Positions 44,544 to 54,216 of a stretch of 64,000 bases of DNA are shown in pieces. The notes beneath the pieces were generated by a model. The model saw only the letters and a program-made list of their open reading frames with translations. It did not search any database and was not told the DNA's origin. The DNA is taken from NCBI RefSeq assembly GCF_002953135.1, contig NZ_CP026372.1, forward strand, positions 3,997,001 through 4,061,000. The letters run 5' to 3'. Source of the DNA: Sphingobium sp. SCG-1. GTDB taxonomy: Bacteria; Pseudomonadota; Alphaproteobacteria; Sphingomonadales; Sphingomonadaceae. How positions within the stretch are numbered: the first letter of the stretch is position 1; every line of letters begins with the position of its first letter. Made by a program: the position numbers and the translations under genes.

Positions 44544-46013
44544 CTAAGCAGGTTCGGTGTTGAAGCCATAGGACAGGAAGTCGGGCATGGGGCCGTTCCA
44601 ACCGTCGTCCGGACCATCTTCCTGCGAATTGTCGCGTCGGCTGCGTTGTGGTGCATCACTGCGCGGCGTGGCGTCACGAGGCGGCGCTGTATCGCGAGGC
44701 GCATCGCGGCGTGAGGTATCCCGACGCGGCGCATTTCGGCGTGGCTCTTCGCCTGCATCCTCGCGTGGCGCAGCATCGACCTCGGCACTTTGAGGCGCAG
44801 CTTCCGGCTCCGCCTTCCGGGCAGCGGGCTTACGGCCCCGACGCTTGGGAGCGGCAGGCGCATCGCCCGCCTCCTCCGGCGCAACATCCGCAACCACATC
44901 GGTGCCGGCGATTTTCGGAATCTTGGTGCCAATGAGCTTCTGAATATTGTCCAGCGCCTCGGCATCTTCCGGCGTTACGAAGGTATAAGCCACACCGGTG
45001 GCCCCTGCCCGGCCAGTGCGGCCGATGCGGTGGACGTAATCGTCCGGATGCCACGGCGCATCATAGTTGAACACATGGCTGACGCCCTTGATATCCAACC
45101 CGCGCGCTGCGACGTCCGACGCGACGAGGACATTCACGTCGCCCCGCTTGAACCGGTCGAGTTCCGCGATGCGCGATCCTTGATCCATGTCGCCGTGGAT
45201 TTCGCCCGAACGCACGCCGCTTTTCTGCAGCGTCTTGTTGAGGTCGCGAACTGTCGTCTTGCGATTGCAGAAGATGATCGCGTTGGTCACGTCCTCTGCC
45301 TTCAGCATCCGGCTGATGACGTCGCGCTTCTTGCGCGATTCGACCGGGACCAGCCATTGCGTGATGTTGATGCTGGCGGACGCAGGACGCGCGACTTCGA
45401 TCGACTTGGGGTTCGAAAGAAACTTGTCGGCCAGCTTCTTGATGACCGGCGGCATCGTTGCCGAGAACAACAGCGTCTGGCGTTGCGCGGGCAACTTGGT
45501 GCAGATTTCCTCGATGTCGGGAATGAAGCCCATGTCGAGCATGCGGTCCGCCTCATCGATCACCAGCAGCGAGCAGCCATTCAGCATGATCTTGCCGCGC
45601 CCGAACAGGTCCATCAGGCGGCCAGGCGTCGCGATCAACACGTCCACACCCTTTTCAAGCGCGGCCAGTTGATCGCCCATTGACACGCCACCGATCAGCA
45701 ACGCCATGGAGAGTTTGTGATACTTGCCGTATTTCTCAAAGTTCTCAGCGACCTGCGCTGCGAGTTCGCGCGTCGGCTCCAGGATCAGCGAGCGCGGCAT
45801 CCGCGCGCGGCTGCGGCCATGCGCCAAGATGTCGATCATCGGCAGCACGAAACTTGCCGTCTTGCCGGTGCCCGTCTGGGCGATGCCGACGATGTCCTTC
45901 ATCATCAGCACGGACGGAATAGCCTGCGCCTGGATGGGCGTCGGGGTGTCGTAGCCGGCCTCTGTGACCGCCCTCAACAATTCATCGGAAAGGCCGAGAT
46001 CGGCAAAATTCAT
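44544..46013 (-). CDS. DEAD-box ATP-dependent RNA helicase (RhlE-like)
   Basis: A 489-residue RNA helicase with all core motifs: Q motif (GYDTPTPIQAQAIP), motif I AQTGTGKT, Ia PTRELA, Ib TPGR, II VIDEADRMLDMGF, III SAT, V ARGLDIKG and VI HRIGRTGRAG. A C-terminal tail from about residue 395 is rich in Arg, Asp, Pro and Ala (runs such as RRDTSRRDAPRDTAPPRD), typical of RNA-contacting, disordered tails. It probably acts in ribosome assembly or RNA decay. Distinction between RhlE and other members would need a tree. Confidence 0.93.
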   Translation of the reverse strand: MNFADLGLSDELLRAVTEAGYDTPTPIQAQAIPSVLMMKDIVGIAQTGTGKTASFVLPMIDILAHGRSRARMPRSLILEPTRELAAQVAENFEKYGKYHKLSMALLIGGVSMGDQLAALEKGVDVLIATPGRLMDLFGRGKIMLNGCSLLVIDEADRMLDMGFIPDIEEICTKLPAQRQTLLFSATMPPVIKKLADKFLSNPKSIEVARPASASINITQWLVPVESRKKRDVISRMLKAEDVTNAIIFCNRKTTVRDLNKTLQKSGVRSGEIHGDMDQGSRIAELDRFKRGDVNVLVASDVAARGLDIKGVSHVFNYDAPWHPDDYVHRIGRTGRAGATGVAYTFVTPEDAEALDNIQKLIGTKIPKIAGTDVVADVAPEEAGDAPAAPKRRGRKPAARKAEPEAAPQSAEVDAAPREDAGEEPRRNAPRRDTSRRDAPRDTAPPRDATPRSDAPQRSRRDNSQEDGPDDGWNGPMPDFLSYGFNTEPA

Positions 46014-46121
46014 TCATATGTCCGGAATAATGGGCCGTGCGGTTGCGCATTGCCTCAGTCAAAGCTGGCTGGCCCATGCGGAAATCAGGGCCGATTGTCA
46101 AGGAAATCCGGCCGCCCAGCC

Positions 46122-46646
46122 CTATCGTTCGGGCACGAGCCGCTTGAAGCTGTCCACTTCGCAGGAGATGCCGCCCCGCGACTTGACATCGTCGCGTCCG
46201 GCGCAGAGCGAGCCGTCATCGGTAGGCTCGATATAGAAGCCGGAATAGAAGGCTGCCGATTGGCAACCACGACCGAACCGCGCTCTGTAGCGCTGACTGT
46301 TCGACAATATCAGATCGACGCTGTTGCGCTCTGACAGATCAGCGGAACGAATGGAACGGATAGCAAGGCAACGCGGGCCTTTCTTCTCGTCCCAGTCCTG
46401 TGCTTCCGGTGCGGCCGCTGGGCGTCCACGGCGCGGCGGCGCAACCAATGGCACGCGAATGATGACCCGCTGCTCAATCGTAAGTTGTGCAAATTCCGTG
46501 GGCGGCCCCGCAAACGCAGAGCCTCCTACTGAAACGAGCAGCATGGCAATCGCGGACTGAAACAAAAAAGCAAACCCCTGAACGACTTGACGCTTTAGCG
46601 ACTGGCGGTTGAACAGTCGATGAATTCCGGGGCATAAGCGCAACAT
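46122..46646 (-). CDS. Hypothetical exported protein
   Basis: About 174 residues when started at the ATG at 46646, which has a GGAAG ribosome-like site. A hydrophobic stretch (GFAFLFQSAIAMLLVSVGGS) ending SAFAG looks like a signal peptide with a long basic lead. The rest contains RVIIRVPLV, DWDEKKGPRCLAIRSIRSAD and LILSNSQRYRARFGRGC, with four Cys that could form disulphides. I do not recognise the family. It is divergent from the flavoprotein gene and their start codons overlap. An alternative start at 46544 would shorten it. Confidence 0.55.
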   Translation of the reverse strand: MLRLCPGIHRLFNRQSLKRQVVQGFAFLFQSAIAMLLVSVGGSAFAGPPTEFAQLTIEQRVIIRVPLVAPPRRGRPAAAPEAQDWDEKKGPRCLAIRSIRSADLSERNSVDLILSNSQRYRARFGRGCQSAAFYSGFYIEPTDDGSLCAGRDDVKSRGGISCEVDSFKRLVPER

Positions 46647-48072
46647 GATATCTTCCGACATTCTTACCCGGTTCGCCGCCCTGCTCGGTCCTAAAGGCTT
46701 TACCGACGATCCAGCGGACATAGCGCCTTGGCTAACCGACTGGCGCGGACGCTATCATGGCGCTGCCGCTGCGGTGCTGTCGCCCGCAAATACGGCGGAG
46801 GTGGCGGGCTGCGTCTCCCTTGCGGCGGAGCATGGTGTCGCGTTGGTGCCGCAGGGCGGGAATACATCGATGGTTGGCGGCGCGACGCCGCCCATCGACG
46901 GTCGCGCGCTTATTCTCTCGCTGCGGCGTATGAACAGGATCGTGAGCCTCTCTGCGGAGGACAATGTGGCGGTGTGCGAAGCAGGCGTGATTCTGTCGGT
47001 CCTGCATGATGCCGCCGCAGCCATCGGCAAGCGATTTCCCTTGAGCCTTGCTGCGAAGGGGTCGGCCACTGTCGGCGGGCTGATCTCCACCAACGCGGGC
47101 GGCACCCAAGTGTTGCGTCACGGGACGATGCGCGCCCTGGTCGAAGGGGTCGAAGCAGTGTTGCCGGACGGCAGCATCTATGATGGCCTTGCCGCGCTGA
47201 AGAAGGATAACCGGGGCTACGATCTCAAGCAGTTGCTGGTTGGTGCGGAGGGGACGATCGGTATCGTCACGGCCGCATCGCTGCGCCTCGTGGCTGCCAT
47301 TGCGGATCGTGCGGTGGGTTGGGTGGGTGTCGAAAGTCCGCAGAAGGCGCTGGCGCTGCTCAGGCTACTGGAGGCAAGGCTGGGGATGATCGTCGAGGGG
47401 TTTGAGGTGATCGCCGACGATGGGCTTGGCCACGTCCTCTCGCATATTCCCGGCGCTCGTTCCCCGATCGAGACGCGGACACCGTGGCACGTGCTGATCG
47501 AAGTGGATTTGCCTGACGCACGAAGCCCAGGCGCTGCGGAGCAACTGGAGCGCGCACTGGCGGAGGGCTTTGAGACCGGCCTGGCCGTGGATGCCGCTAT
47601 CGCCACGAATGAAGCTCAGGCGGAGGCGTTCTGGCGCATCCGCGAATCGCTTTCCGAAGCCGAACGGGCACAGGGACCAGCACTGCAATATGATGTCAGT
47701 GTGCCCGTGGCGCAGATGCCTGCGTTCATGATCGAAGCCGCTGCCGCCGCCGAAGCGAGATTTCCAGGCACCACTGCGTCGTCCTTTGGTCATTTGGGTG
47801 ATGGCAATGTCCATTTTCATGTCCGCGCGCCGAAGGGCACGGCCAACGGTCCAGCCTGGATCGCAACAGACGGCGCGGCGATTAACGCTTTCGTGCATGA
47901 CGCGGTGGTGGCTTCCAGCGGATCAATCTCCGCTGAACATGGGATCGGCCAGATGAAAAGGACGGAGTTGGCGCGGCTTGCCAGCCCTGCGCGCCTAGCT
48001 TCTCTTCGAGCTATCAAGGCGGCGTTCGACCCCAAGGGGATCATGAACCCCGGCAAGCTGGTGCCTGACTGA
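46645..48072 (+). CDS. FAD-linked D-2-hydroxyacid dehydrogenase-like protein
   Basis: A 475-residue flavoprotein with an N-terminal FAD_binding_4 (PCMH) domain (VPQGGNTSMVGGATPPIDGR, GLISTNAGGTQVLRHGTMR, GAEGTIGIVTAASLRL) and a C-terminal FAD-oxidase domain (SSFGHLGDGNVHFHVRAP, ISAEHGIGQMKR, GIMNPGKLVPD). The family includes D-lactate, glycolate and D-2-hydroxyglutarate dehydrogenases. HLGDGNVHFHV carries the metal-binding His residues of this group. The exact substrate is open. It converges on the cupin gene. Confidence 0.88.
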   Translation: MISSDILTRFAALLGPKGFTDDPADIAPWLTDWRGRYHGAAAAVLSPANTAEVAGCVSLAAEHGVALVPQGGNTSMVGGATPPIDGRALILSLRRMNRIVSLSAEDNVAVCEAGVILSVLHDAAAAIGKRFPLSLAAKGSATVGGLISTNAGGTQVLRHGTMRALVEGVEAVLPDGSIYDGLAALKKDNRGYDLKQLLVGAEGTIGIVTAASLRLVAAIADRAVGWVGVESPQKALALLRLLEARLGMIVEGFEVIADDGLGHVLSHIPGARSPIETRTPWHVLIEVDLPDARSPGAAEQLERALAEGFETGLAVDAAIATNEAQAEAFWRIRESLSEAERAQGPALQYDVSVPVAQMPAFMIEAAAAAEARFPGTTASSFGHLGDGNVHFHVRAPKGTANGPAWIATDGAAINAFVHDAVVASSGSISAEHGIGQMKRTELARLASPARLASLRAIKAAFDPKGIMNPGKLVPD

Positions 48073-48074
48073 AG

Positions 48075-48527
48075 TCAGGGGAAAGCCGATCCGTCCTTTC
48101 GCCTGAAGCCGGCCCCATCCCCGAAGATGTGCATGTCCACGTCAGGATAGTGGCAGGCACCGGCTGCCGGTCGGCCGACCACGACGAACATGCAGTCTGT
48201 GTCGCTTTCATTCACCAGATGATGTCCGTTCCCGTCGTTTTTCGGGAATGCCGCCATATCGCCCGCTGCCATCGGAGTGCGGCCGTCCTCATCGATCAAT
48301 ATGGCCTCACCGGACAATATCACGACGAATTCATCTTCATCTTCGTGCCAATGGCGTTGGGACGACCACGCTCCAGGCATGAGCGTGACATGACTTACAC
48401 CGAAATCGGTCAGGCCGGTTTCTGGCGCTATGCGGCGGTAGAACCGCCCTGCTACTTCCTGTGCATATTCGGTGGGATAGCCCGTGTGGTTGGTCTGCGG
48501 AATGGCGTCGAGGTCTAGCTTTGGCAT
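48075..48527 (-). CDS. Cupin-domain protein
   Basis: A 150-residue single-domain cupin. Motif 1 is visible as QRHWHEDEDEFVVILSGEA, with His and Glu metal ligands, and motif 2 as FPKNDGNGHHLVN. Small cupins of this kind may bind a metal and act on or sense a small molecule; nothing narrower can be said. The frame runs back to 48548, but the ATG at 48527 starts the typical MPKLDLDAIPQ. It is convergent with the flavoprotein gene (2-bp gap). Confidence 0.82.
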   Translation of the reverse strand: MPKLDLDAIPQTNHTGYPTEYAQEVAGRFYRRIAPETGLTDFGVSHVTLMPGAWSSQRHWHEDEDEFVVILSGEAILIDEDGRTPMAAGDMAAFPKNDGNGHHLVNESDTDCMFVVVGRPAAGACHYPDVDMHIFGDGAGFRRKDGSAFP

Positions 48528-48576
48528 GATGGCGCTCCGGCTGGTCAATCGATGCGTCCTTCGCTAACGCACGGGC

Positions 48577-49731
48577 ATGACCCTGACCAGTGCCGCTTTC
48601 GATCCCTTGGACCTTGCGCAGCGGCTTATCGCCTGCCCCTCCGTTACCCCTGCAACCGGCAGCGTGTTCGCGTGCCTGGAATCCATGCTGGCGCCGCTCG
48701 GATTTGCCGTCGACCGCTTTGTGTCGGGGGAAGCGCCCGATGGTCCTGTCGAGAACCTGCTGGCAGTACGGCAGAACGGGCCGGGACCGCATTTCGCCTT
48801 CGCCGGGCATCTCGACGTGGTGCCTCCGGGCGACGGCTGGGGGAGCGATCCCTTCGAGCCCGAGGTGCGCGGAGACTTGCTCTATGGTCGCGGCGCTGTG
48901 GACATGAAAGGTTCGATCGCCTGCTTCGTGGCAGCCGTCGCGCGGGAGAAAGATCTTCCGGGCACAATCAGTCTTATCATCACGGGCGACGAGGAAGGCC
49001 CCGCCGTTCATGGCACGCTCGCCCTGATGGACCGCATGGCCGAGCGCGGCGTCAAACCCGACCTGTGCCTTGTCGGTGAACCGACTTCGGTCAACCGGCT
49101 GGGCGACATGGTGAAGATCGGGCGGCGCGGATCTGTGAATATGTGGATTATGGTGGAGGGCGCGCAGGGGCATGTCGCCTACCCGCATCTTGCCGACAAC
49201 CCGATACCCCGCCTCATCCGTATCCTGTCAGCGATCGAAGCCGTCGAACTGGATCAGGGAACCGACTGGTTCCAGCCGAGCAACATCGAAATCACCGACA
49301 TCACCGTAGGCAATCCGGCAACCAACGTGATCCCCGCCAGAGCCAGTGCGCGCCTGTCGATTCGGTTCAACGATCAGCATAGTGGCGCGAGCCTTGTTGA
49401 ACGGATTTCAGCGATTGTTGAGGCGGAAGGCGGCACGCTGGAGGCGAAAATCAGCGGCGAGCCGTTCCTGACGGCACCAGGGGATTTTTCCACGCTTATC
49501 AGCGCCGCTATTCACGATGCCACCGGCATCGTTACGGAGCTTTCTACAACCGGCGGCACGTCCGACGCGCGCTTCCTCTCACGCCTGTGTCCGGTGGTCG
49601 AGTTCGGCCTGTGCAATGCAACGATGCACAAGCTGGATGAGGCTGTAGCAATTGCCGATCTGGAGACGCTGACGACGATCTACGCCAGCATCCTTGCACG
49701 CGTGGCTCAGGCTTCCAGTGCAACGGCCTGA
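48577..49731 (+). CDS. dapE: Succinyl-diaminopimelate desuccinylase
   Basis: A 384-residue M20-family zinc hydrolase of lysine/diaminopimelate biosynthesis, releasing succinate from N-succinyl-LL-DAP. Zinc-ligand and catalytic blocks: FAFAGHLDVVPPGDGW, LYGRGAVDMKGSIACFVAAV, ITGDEEGPAVHGT with the catalytic Glu, GEPTSVNRLGDMVKIGRRGS, TDITVGNPATNVIPA and STTGGTSDARFLS. The length and pattern fit DapE better than ArgE. Its end overlaps the convergent GGDEF-EAL gene by 25 bp. Confidence 0.92.
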   Translation: MTLTSAAFDPLDLAQRLIACPSVTPATGSVFACLESMLAPLGFAVDRFVSGEAPDGPVENLLAVRQNGPGPHFAFAGHLDVVPPGDGWGSDPFEPEVRGDLLYGRGAVDMKGSIACFVAAVAREKDLPGTISLIITGDEEGPAVHGTLALMDRMAERGVKPDLCLVGEPTSVNRLGDMVKIGRRGSVNMWIMVEGAQGHVAYPHLADNPIPRLIRILSAIEAVELDQGTDWFQPSNIEITDITVGNPATNVIPARASARLSIRFNDQHSGASLVERISAIVEAEGGTLEAKISGEPFLTAPGDFSTLISAAIHDATGIVTELSTTGGTSDARFLSRLCPVVEFGLCNATMHKLDEAVAIADLETLTTIYASILARVAQASSATA

Positions 49732-51431
49732 GTACCGCCGAAGCGCGTGAGATATGTCCGCTCATCCGCGGGGCGGGCGAGGTGGAAGCCCTGAAATATT
49801 GTGCAGCCGATCACCTTCAAGATGTCGAGCTGCCCCTGGCTCTCGACACCTTCGACGATCACGTCGAGGCCAAGCCCCTGGATCAGCGCAATGATGGCGC
49901 TGCATATAGTCCGCGCTTCAGCGGAGGTCACCACGTCACGCACCACACTGCGATCGATCTTTACACGGTCGATGGGCAAATCGCGCAAGCGGGCAAGATT
50001 GGAATAGCCGGTGCCGAAATCGTCGATAGCGACACGAATCCCCAATCTGCGCAGATCGGCGATCTCATCAACCAGACGCGGAGCCATATTCATGGCCAGC
50101 GACTCGCTTATCTCCAGTTCCAGAGCTGAAGGAGGCGTTTCGTGGCGCGCAATGGCGCTACGCAATCGTGCGAAGAAGTCCGCTTGTGCAAGTTCACGCG
50201 TAGAGATGTTGATCGCCAGACGCTGGTCCATGCCCATTCGCGCCCAGCGCGCCGCCGTCTCGCAAACCTGATCCATGATCCAGTCGCCCAGGTCGACGAT
50301 GACGCCACTTTCTTCAGCAGCGGGAACGAAGATTCCCGGCAGCACCAGATCGCGATCCGGATGTGCCCAACGCACCAGGGCTTCGGCGACCAGAACGCGT
50401 CCGCTGCCTACATCCACTTGCGGCTGGAACTGCAGGATAAATTCGCCGCGCTCCAGCGCGATACGCAAATCGCGCTCCAGCTCTGCCTTGCCCTCCGCCT
50501 CTTCGGCCAGTGCGTTGCTGAACAATTCGAAGCGGCCACGGCCATTGCTCTTGGCCCGGTACATCGCGATGTCCGCCGCACGTATCAGCGCCGGCAGGCT
50601 GTTCCCATGCTCGGGATAGTAAGCGATGCCGATCGACGCGCCAAGATCGACGAACTGCCCGTCGATATCGAATCGCTCACCCAATGCGAAGTGAATTGCA
50701 CGGGCGATTCTTTCAGCAGCAGCGCTATTGGGGACTTCGGGAAGGAATATGGTAAATTCGTCACCCGCAAAGCGGCCCAGCACCGCGCTGGCCGCACCGG
50801 TCTGCGCCTGGCTCATCAGCACTTCGCGTAATCGCCCTGCCACTCGCGCCAGCAGCTTGTCGCCCGCGGCGTGACCCAGCGTGTCATTTACGGACTTGAA
50901 GCCGTCGAGATCGAGGAAGAACAAGGCGGCGGGATCGTCCGACACACTTTCAACCAGGAGTTGCTCAACCTGCCGACAGAAGCTGGTGCGATTAGGCAGG
51001 CCGGTCACAGGATCGAACATGGCAAGCGAATGGATATCGTCGAGATCAGATCTGACCTGACTGAAAAGCGTATCCATCGCTCCTGCCAGATCCGGAAGAT
51101 CGCGGCGCAAATGGGATACCACCGGGGTATGGAGATCGCCATGCGCTGCTGCGCGCAGCCTTGCGGTCGCGCCATCCAGCGCGCCCTTCAATGTGGAAAT
51201 GCTTCGATGCGCCGAGCACCAGCTGAACAGCCCGCAGAGAAGCGTGCCGGCAAGCGCCAGAGCGGCGTTTCGTGAAGGTCCACTCGTGTTGAACGCCGCC
51301 GAAAGGGCGAGGATGAAGGCCAACGCCCCTGCGCCTAGCCTTATCAGGGTCGCGCGGCTGTTGAACCTCACACTCTTCACAGATCCCTGACGCTGAATTT
51401 GGAACGGTCCGTCGCGGCGGGCGGAATACAT
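49707..51431 (-). CDS. GGDEF-EAL domain protein (cyclic-di-GMP turnover)
   Basis: A 574-residue protein: membrane segments near residues 28-68 (LGAGALAFILALSAAFNT and LALAGTLLCGLFSW), a linker, a GGDEF domain with FDPVTGLPNRTSF and an AGDEF active-site variant (RFAGDEFTIFL), then an EAL domain with EALVRW, DDFGTGYSNLARL and IFQGFHLARP. Both catalytic signatures look competent, so the protein could make or break c-di-GMP. Translation runs 25 bp into the dapE end on the other strand. Confidence 0.9.
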   Translation of the reverse strand: MYSARRDGPFQIQRQGSVKSVRFNSRATLIRLGAGALAFILALSAAFNTSGPSRNAALALAGTLLCGLFSWCSAHRSISTLKGALDGATARLRAAAHGDLHTPVVSHLRRDLPDLAGAMDTLFSQVRSDLDDIHSLAMFDPVTGLPNRTSFCRQVEQLLVESVSDDPAALFFLDLDGFKSVNDTLGHAAGDKLLARVAGRLREVLMSQAQTGAASAVLGRFAGDEFTIFLPEVPNSAAAERIARAIHFALGERFDIDGQFVDLGASIGIAYYPEHGNSLPALIRAADIAMYRAKSNGRGRFELFSNALAEEAEGKAELERDLRIALERGEFILQFQPQVDVGSGRVLVAEALVRWAHPDRDLVLPGIFVPAAEESGVIVDLGDWIMDQVCETAARWARMGMDQRLAINISTRELAQADFFARLRSAIARHETPPSALELEISESLAMNMAPRLVDEIADLRRLGIRVAIDDFGTGYSNLARLRDLPIDRVKIDRSVVRDVVTSAEARTICSAIIALIQGLGLDVIVEGVESQGQLDILKVIGCTIFQGFHLARPADERTYLTRFGGTQAVALEA

Positions 51432-51485
51432 GCGGTTATGAATCGTGCTGGTTAAGAAAGCCTCACCAAACGGGCCACAGAGTGA

Positions 51486-52025
51486 TTATTTTTTGCGGCG
51501 CAATATAATATAGAGGGCGCCGCTCCCGCCATGCCGAGGGTGGGCGGGGCGAACGCTGGCAATGGCATCGGCGTGGGGGCTGGAATCCAGCCAGTGGCCG
51601 ATCTCCGCTCGGATCGCGCCACGCTGCGCGACTGCACCGTTATCCCTTGCTGGCCGGGGCTTTCCAGTGACGACAAGCAGTATGCGGACATCGTGCGCAC
51701 GCGCCGCAGCCAAAGCTTGGTCGAGCCGGACATGCGCCGCAGAAAGGCTGTGGCCGTGCAAGTCGATCGTCATTTCTGGAACGAGTGCCCCGCGCTTGAT
51801 CTGCTTCTCCCATCGATCGTCAAGGACCGGCACAGGCTTCCGCGCGGGTTGAGGCAAAGGGGGAAGCGCAGGCATTCGCGTTAACGATTTTGCGGGCGAT
51901 GCGGGCGAAGAGACAATCGGCGCATCCACCTTCGATGCCGTCATCGCCGGGCGGTAGGAACGCACCGTCTGTGCAAGGCGCGCCCAGAGCGCCCGCTCTT
52001 CAGGGGAGAGGCGGCGTCCGGCCAT
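51486..52025 (-). CDS. Smr-domain protein
   Basis: A 179-residue protein with a basic N-terminal linker and a C-terminal Smr (MutS2-related) nuclease domain: MTIDLHGHSLSAAHVRLDQA and RPAHPRHGGSGALYIILRR. The DLHG and HPRHGGSGA motifs define the fold. Free-standing Smr proteins are endonucleases or ribosome-quality factors. Its start overlaps mltA by 26 bp, in the order tim44-mltA-smr often seen in sphingomonads. Confidence 0.88.
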   Translation of the reverse strand: MAGRRLSPEERALWARLAQTVRSYRPAMTASKVDAPIVSSPASPAKSLTRMPALPPLPQPARKPVPVLDDRWEKQIKRGALVPEMTIDLHGHSLSAAHVRLDQALAAARAHDVRILLVVTGKPRPARDNGAVAQRGAIRAEIGHWLDSSPHADAIASVRPAHPRHGGSGALYIILRRKK

Positions 52026-53295
52026 TGCCGTTCGCGTTGATCAGTGCGGAAACCCGCGCAACTGTGCCGATCGGCAACAGCAGTAGCGCGCTGCCCCGTG
52101 CCGCCATGCCGCCTGCGATCGCCCGCGCGCGTTCGCCCGCACCCCAGAAGGTATCGACTCGATTTGCGCCCTTGATCGCGCCGCCCGTGTCTTGGGCGAT
52201 CCATATGCCATTAGGTTCCGCACGGTCCATCGAGAGGAGTATCGGCGCGCCGAGCGGAATATATTTGGGATCAGCCGCCACAGTAGCTTCTGGCGTAACG
52301 GGCAAGCCAAGCGCGCCCAGCGGACCAGCGCCGGTCAGCTCGCGAAAGAACACGAAGCTCTTGTTCTCGTTCATGATCGCTGTGCCTTCGACGGGATGCG
52401 CTCGCAGATAGGCCATGATGTCCTGCATCGACCCGGCCTGGATCAATCCACGATCCTTCATCAGCTTACCAATGCCGGTATAGTCACGGCCATTCTGCCC
52501 GTCATAGCCGATGCGCATCACGCCGCCATCGGGCAGGCGCAAGCGTCCGCTCCCCTGAACCTGAAGGAAGAAGAACTCGACCGCATCGGCGGCCCAGGCG
52601 ATTTCCGGTGCACGCCCGGTAAGTGAGCCAGCAACGATCTGGCTTCGATCATCGAATGGTACGAATTTCGCACCGTTCACCTTGCCGCGAATAGTCTTCC
52701 CCTTCAGCGCATCGCTGAAGAGGCCGAGATCGACATCGATCAAATCGGCAGGGCGTGTGTAAATGGGCACTTCATATCCAGCGCGACGGGTCCGTGATCC
52801 CGCAATCTCCGGTTCGAAGTAGCCGGTCGCGAAAGCTTTCCCGTCACCGACCTGCGCCGTCTCGAAATAGCGCGAGAAGAACTCTGTGGCTGTCGTGTCG
52901 GGCCAGCTTGAGGCGGCGCTACATGCCTGTTGCCAGTCCGCGCCGCGTGTCAGACCGCTCTGGTCGCTCCGCCGTAGCAAAGAAGGGCAGGAAATACGAA
53001 ATGCTTGCAATGCGAGACGCGAACGCTCGCCTGATGGCATGAGGTCGCCGACCGGCGGCCCCGCCACCAGACCCGCGCCTAACGCATTATCCCCAGCAAC
53101 AACTGGTGTCACGGGAGAGGGAAGCGTTGGCCTTGGCGTGGCAGGCTTTGGGCGCGCGGCCGTTTCGGAAGGCTTGGAAACCCGGCCAGGTATCGGGCGA
53201 GCGGTGCCGCCGAAACCTGGAGGTACGATGCTGCCCGCGCATCCCGAAAGCGCCGCGGCGATAAGCAGCGCGACGCCCGATCTGAGGAGGCTCAT
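52000..53295 (-). CDS. mltA: Membrane-bound lytic murein transglycosylase A
   Basis: A 431-residue lipoprotein (lipobox LSGCAGS near residue 18) that cleaves peptidoglycan to 1,6-anhydro-muropeptides. The MltA domain (ATGYFEPEIAGSRTRRAGYE, FFLQVQGSGRLRLPDGG) and 3D domain (WIAQDTGGAIKGANRVDTFW) are both clear, and the catalytic Asp lies in the latter. A Pro-rich linker follows the lipobox. The start overlaps the Tim44-like gene by 4 bases. Confidence 0.93.
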   Translation of the reverse strand: MSLLRSGVALLIAAALSGCAGSIVPPGFGGTARPIPGRVSKPSETAARPKPATPRPTLPSPVTPVVAGDNALGAGLVAGPPVGDLMPSGERSRLALQAFRISCPSLLRRSDQSGLTRGADWQQACSAASSWPDTTATEFFSRYFETAQVGDGKAFATGYFEPEIAGSRTRRAGYEVPIYTRPADLIDVDLGLFSDALKGKTIRGKVNGAKFVPFDDRSQIVAGSLTGRAPEIAWAADAVEFFFLQVQGSGRLRLPDGGVMRIGYDGQNGRDYTGIGKLMKDRGLIQAGSMQDIMAYLRAHPVEGTAIMNENKSFVFFRELTGAGPLGALGLPVTPEATVAADPKYIPLGAPILLSMDRAEPNGIWIAQDTGGAIKGANRVDTFWGAGERARAIAGGMAARGSALLLLPIGTVARVSALINANGNGRTPPLP

Positions 53296-53960
53296 GCCTC
53301 CTCGTCGGTTTCGGTCAGCTTCCAGTTGGGATCAGTGGCCCGCAAGTCGCGGCTGAAGGTCCAGACATCGTGAGTCGCAACGGCATCGGTCATCGACCCC
53401 GCGATCACATTGCCGTCCTTGTCCCGCGTGATTGCGGCGATGTCCGCATCGAACCGCATCGTGATGTGCGCAATACGCCCGCTAAGCGACGCGTCCGTAA
53501 TCACAGCCTTATCGATTCGGACAAGGCGGTTTTCCAGCGTCTCGCCAGCGGCTTCGCGCGCGGCAATCGCCTCTTCGAAAGAGGCAAGGACGTCAGCATC
53601 GCACAACCAAGCCAATTCCTCGCGATCTCCGCGCCAGAATGCCTCCAGCACCATACGGTAGGCGCTTTTCGCACCATCCACGAACTGCGGCACGTCAAAG
53701 CGACGGTCCGCTGCAATCAGGGCGCGGACACCATTTTCAGCGCCCGGTGTCAGCAGGCCTTCGGCTAACCGTGCAGGTTCCTGACTCTGTTCGCCCGTTT
53801 GCCGTGGCTGCAACACCGAAACTTTGGCGCGGTCGTCGGCCTGAAGCGGAGCGGGCTGCTGCTCATGACCCGTGCGCTTGCCCAGCACCGAATAAAGGCG
53901 AAGGGCCAGAAAGCCGGCAACGAGAGCGAGAATGACGATGGCGTACACTGTGCTGTTCAA
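53292..53960 (-). CDS. Tim44/TimA-family membrane-anchored protein
   Basis: A 222-residue protein with one N-terminal membrane helix (VYAIVILALVAGFLALRLYS), a charged linker, and a C-terminal Tim44-like domain (GAKSAYRMVLEAFWRGDREE, then AHITMRFDADIAAITRDKDG, DVWTFSRDLRATDPNWKL). The role in alphaproteobacteria is not settled; an envelope-biogenesis or protein-transport link is suggested by mitochondrial Tim44. It is divergent from secB over 256 bp. Confidence 0.88.
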   Translation of the reverse strand: MNSTVYAIVILALVAGFLALRLYSVLGKRTGHEQQPAPLQADDRAKVSVLQPRQTGEQSQEPARLAEGLLTPGAENGVRALIAADRRFDVPQFVDGAKSAYRMVLEAFWRGDREELAWLCDADVLASFEEAIAAREAAGETLENRLVRIDKAVITDASLSGRIAHITMRFDADIAAITRDKDGNVIAGSMTDAVATHDVWTFSRDLRATDPNWKLTETDEEA

Positions 53961-54216
53961 CCTGTTAAATATGGAGCGCCAGTTACAGGCATGGGTAACA
54001 TAGGCATGTTCCGGCGCAGTTTCAAATAGGGATCGGCGGGTTCGAGCAACGGCCTAACGGGCGAGCGTGCGTTTATATCCTTGTCTGCCATCCTGCATCG
54101 GACAAAGCCCAGGCCATTGCCCTGCGTTCTGGCCCCTGCTAAGCGCGCCGCTTCACCGGTCACGCCGATGCACAGGGCTTTGGGGCGGGACCAGCAGGGA
54201 CAATAAGGACGATACT

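Noticed and set aside
49707..51431. Treating the GGDEF half as inactive because the motif reads AGDEF
   Set aside because: AGDEF variants are known in active cyclases; the key Asp-Glu-Phe residues are kept.
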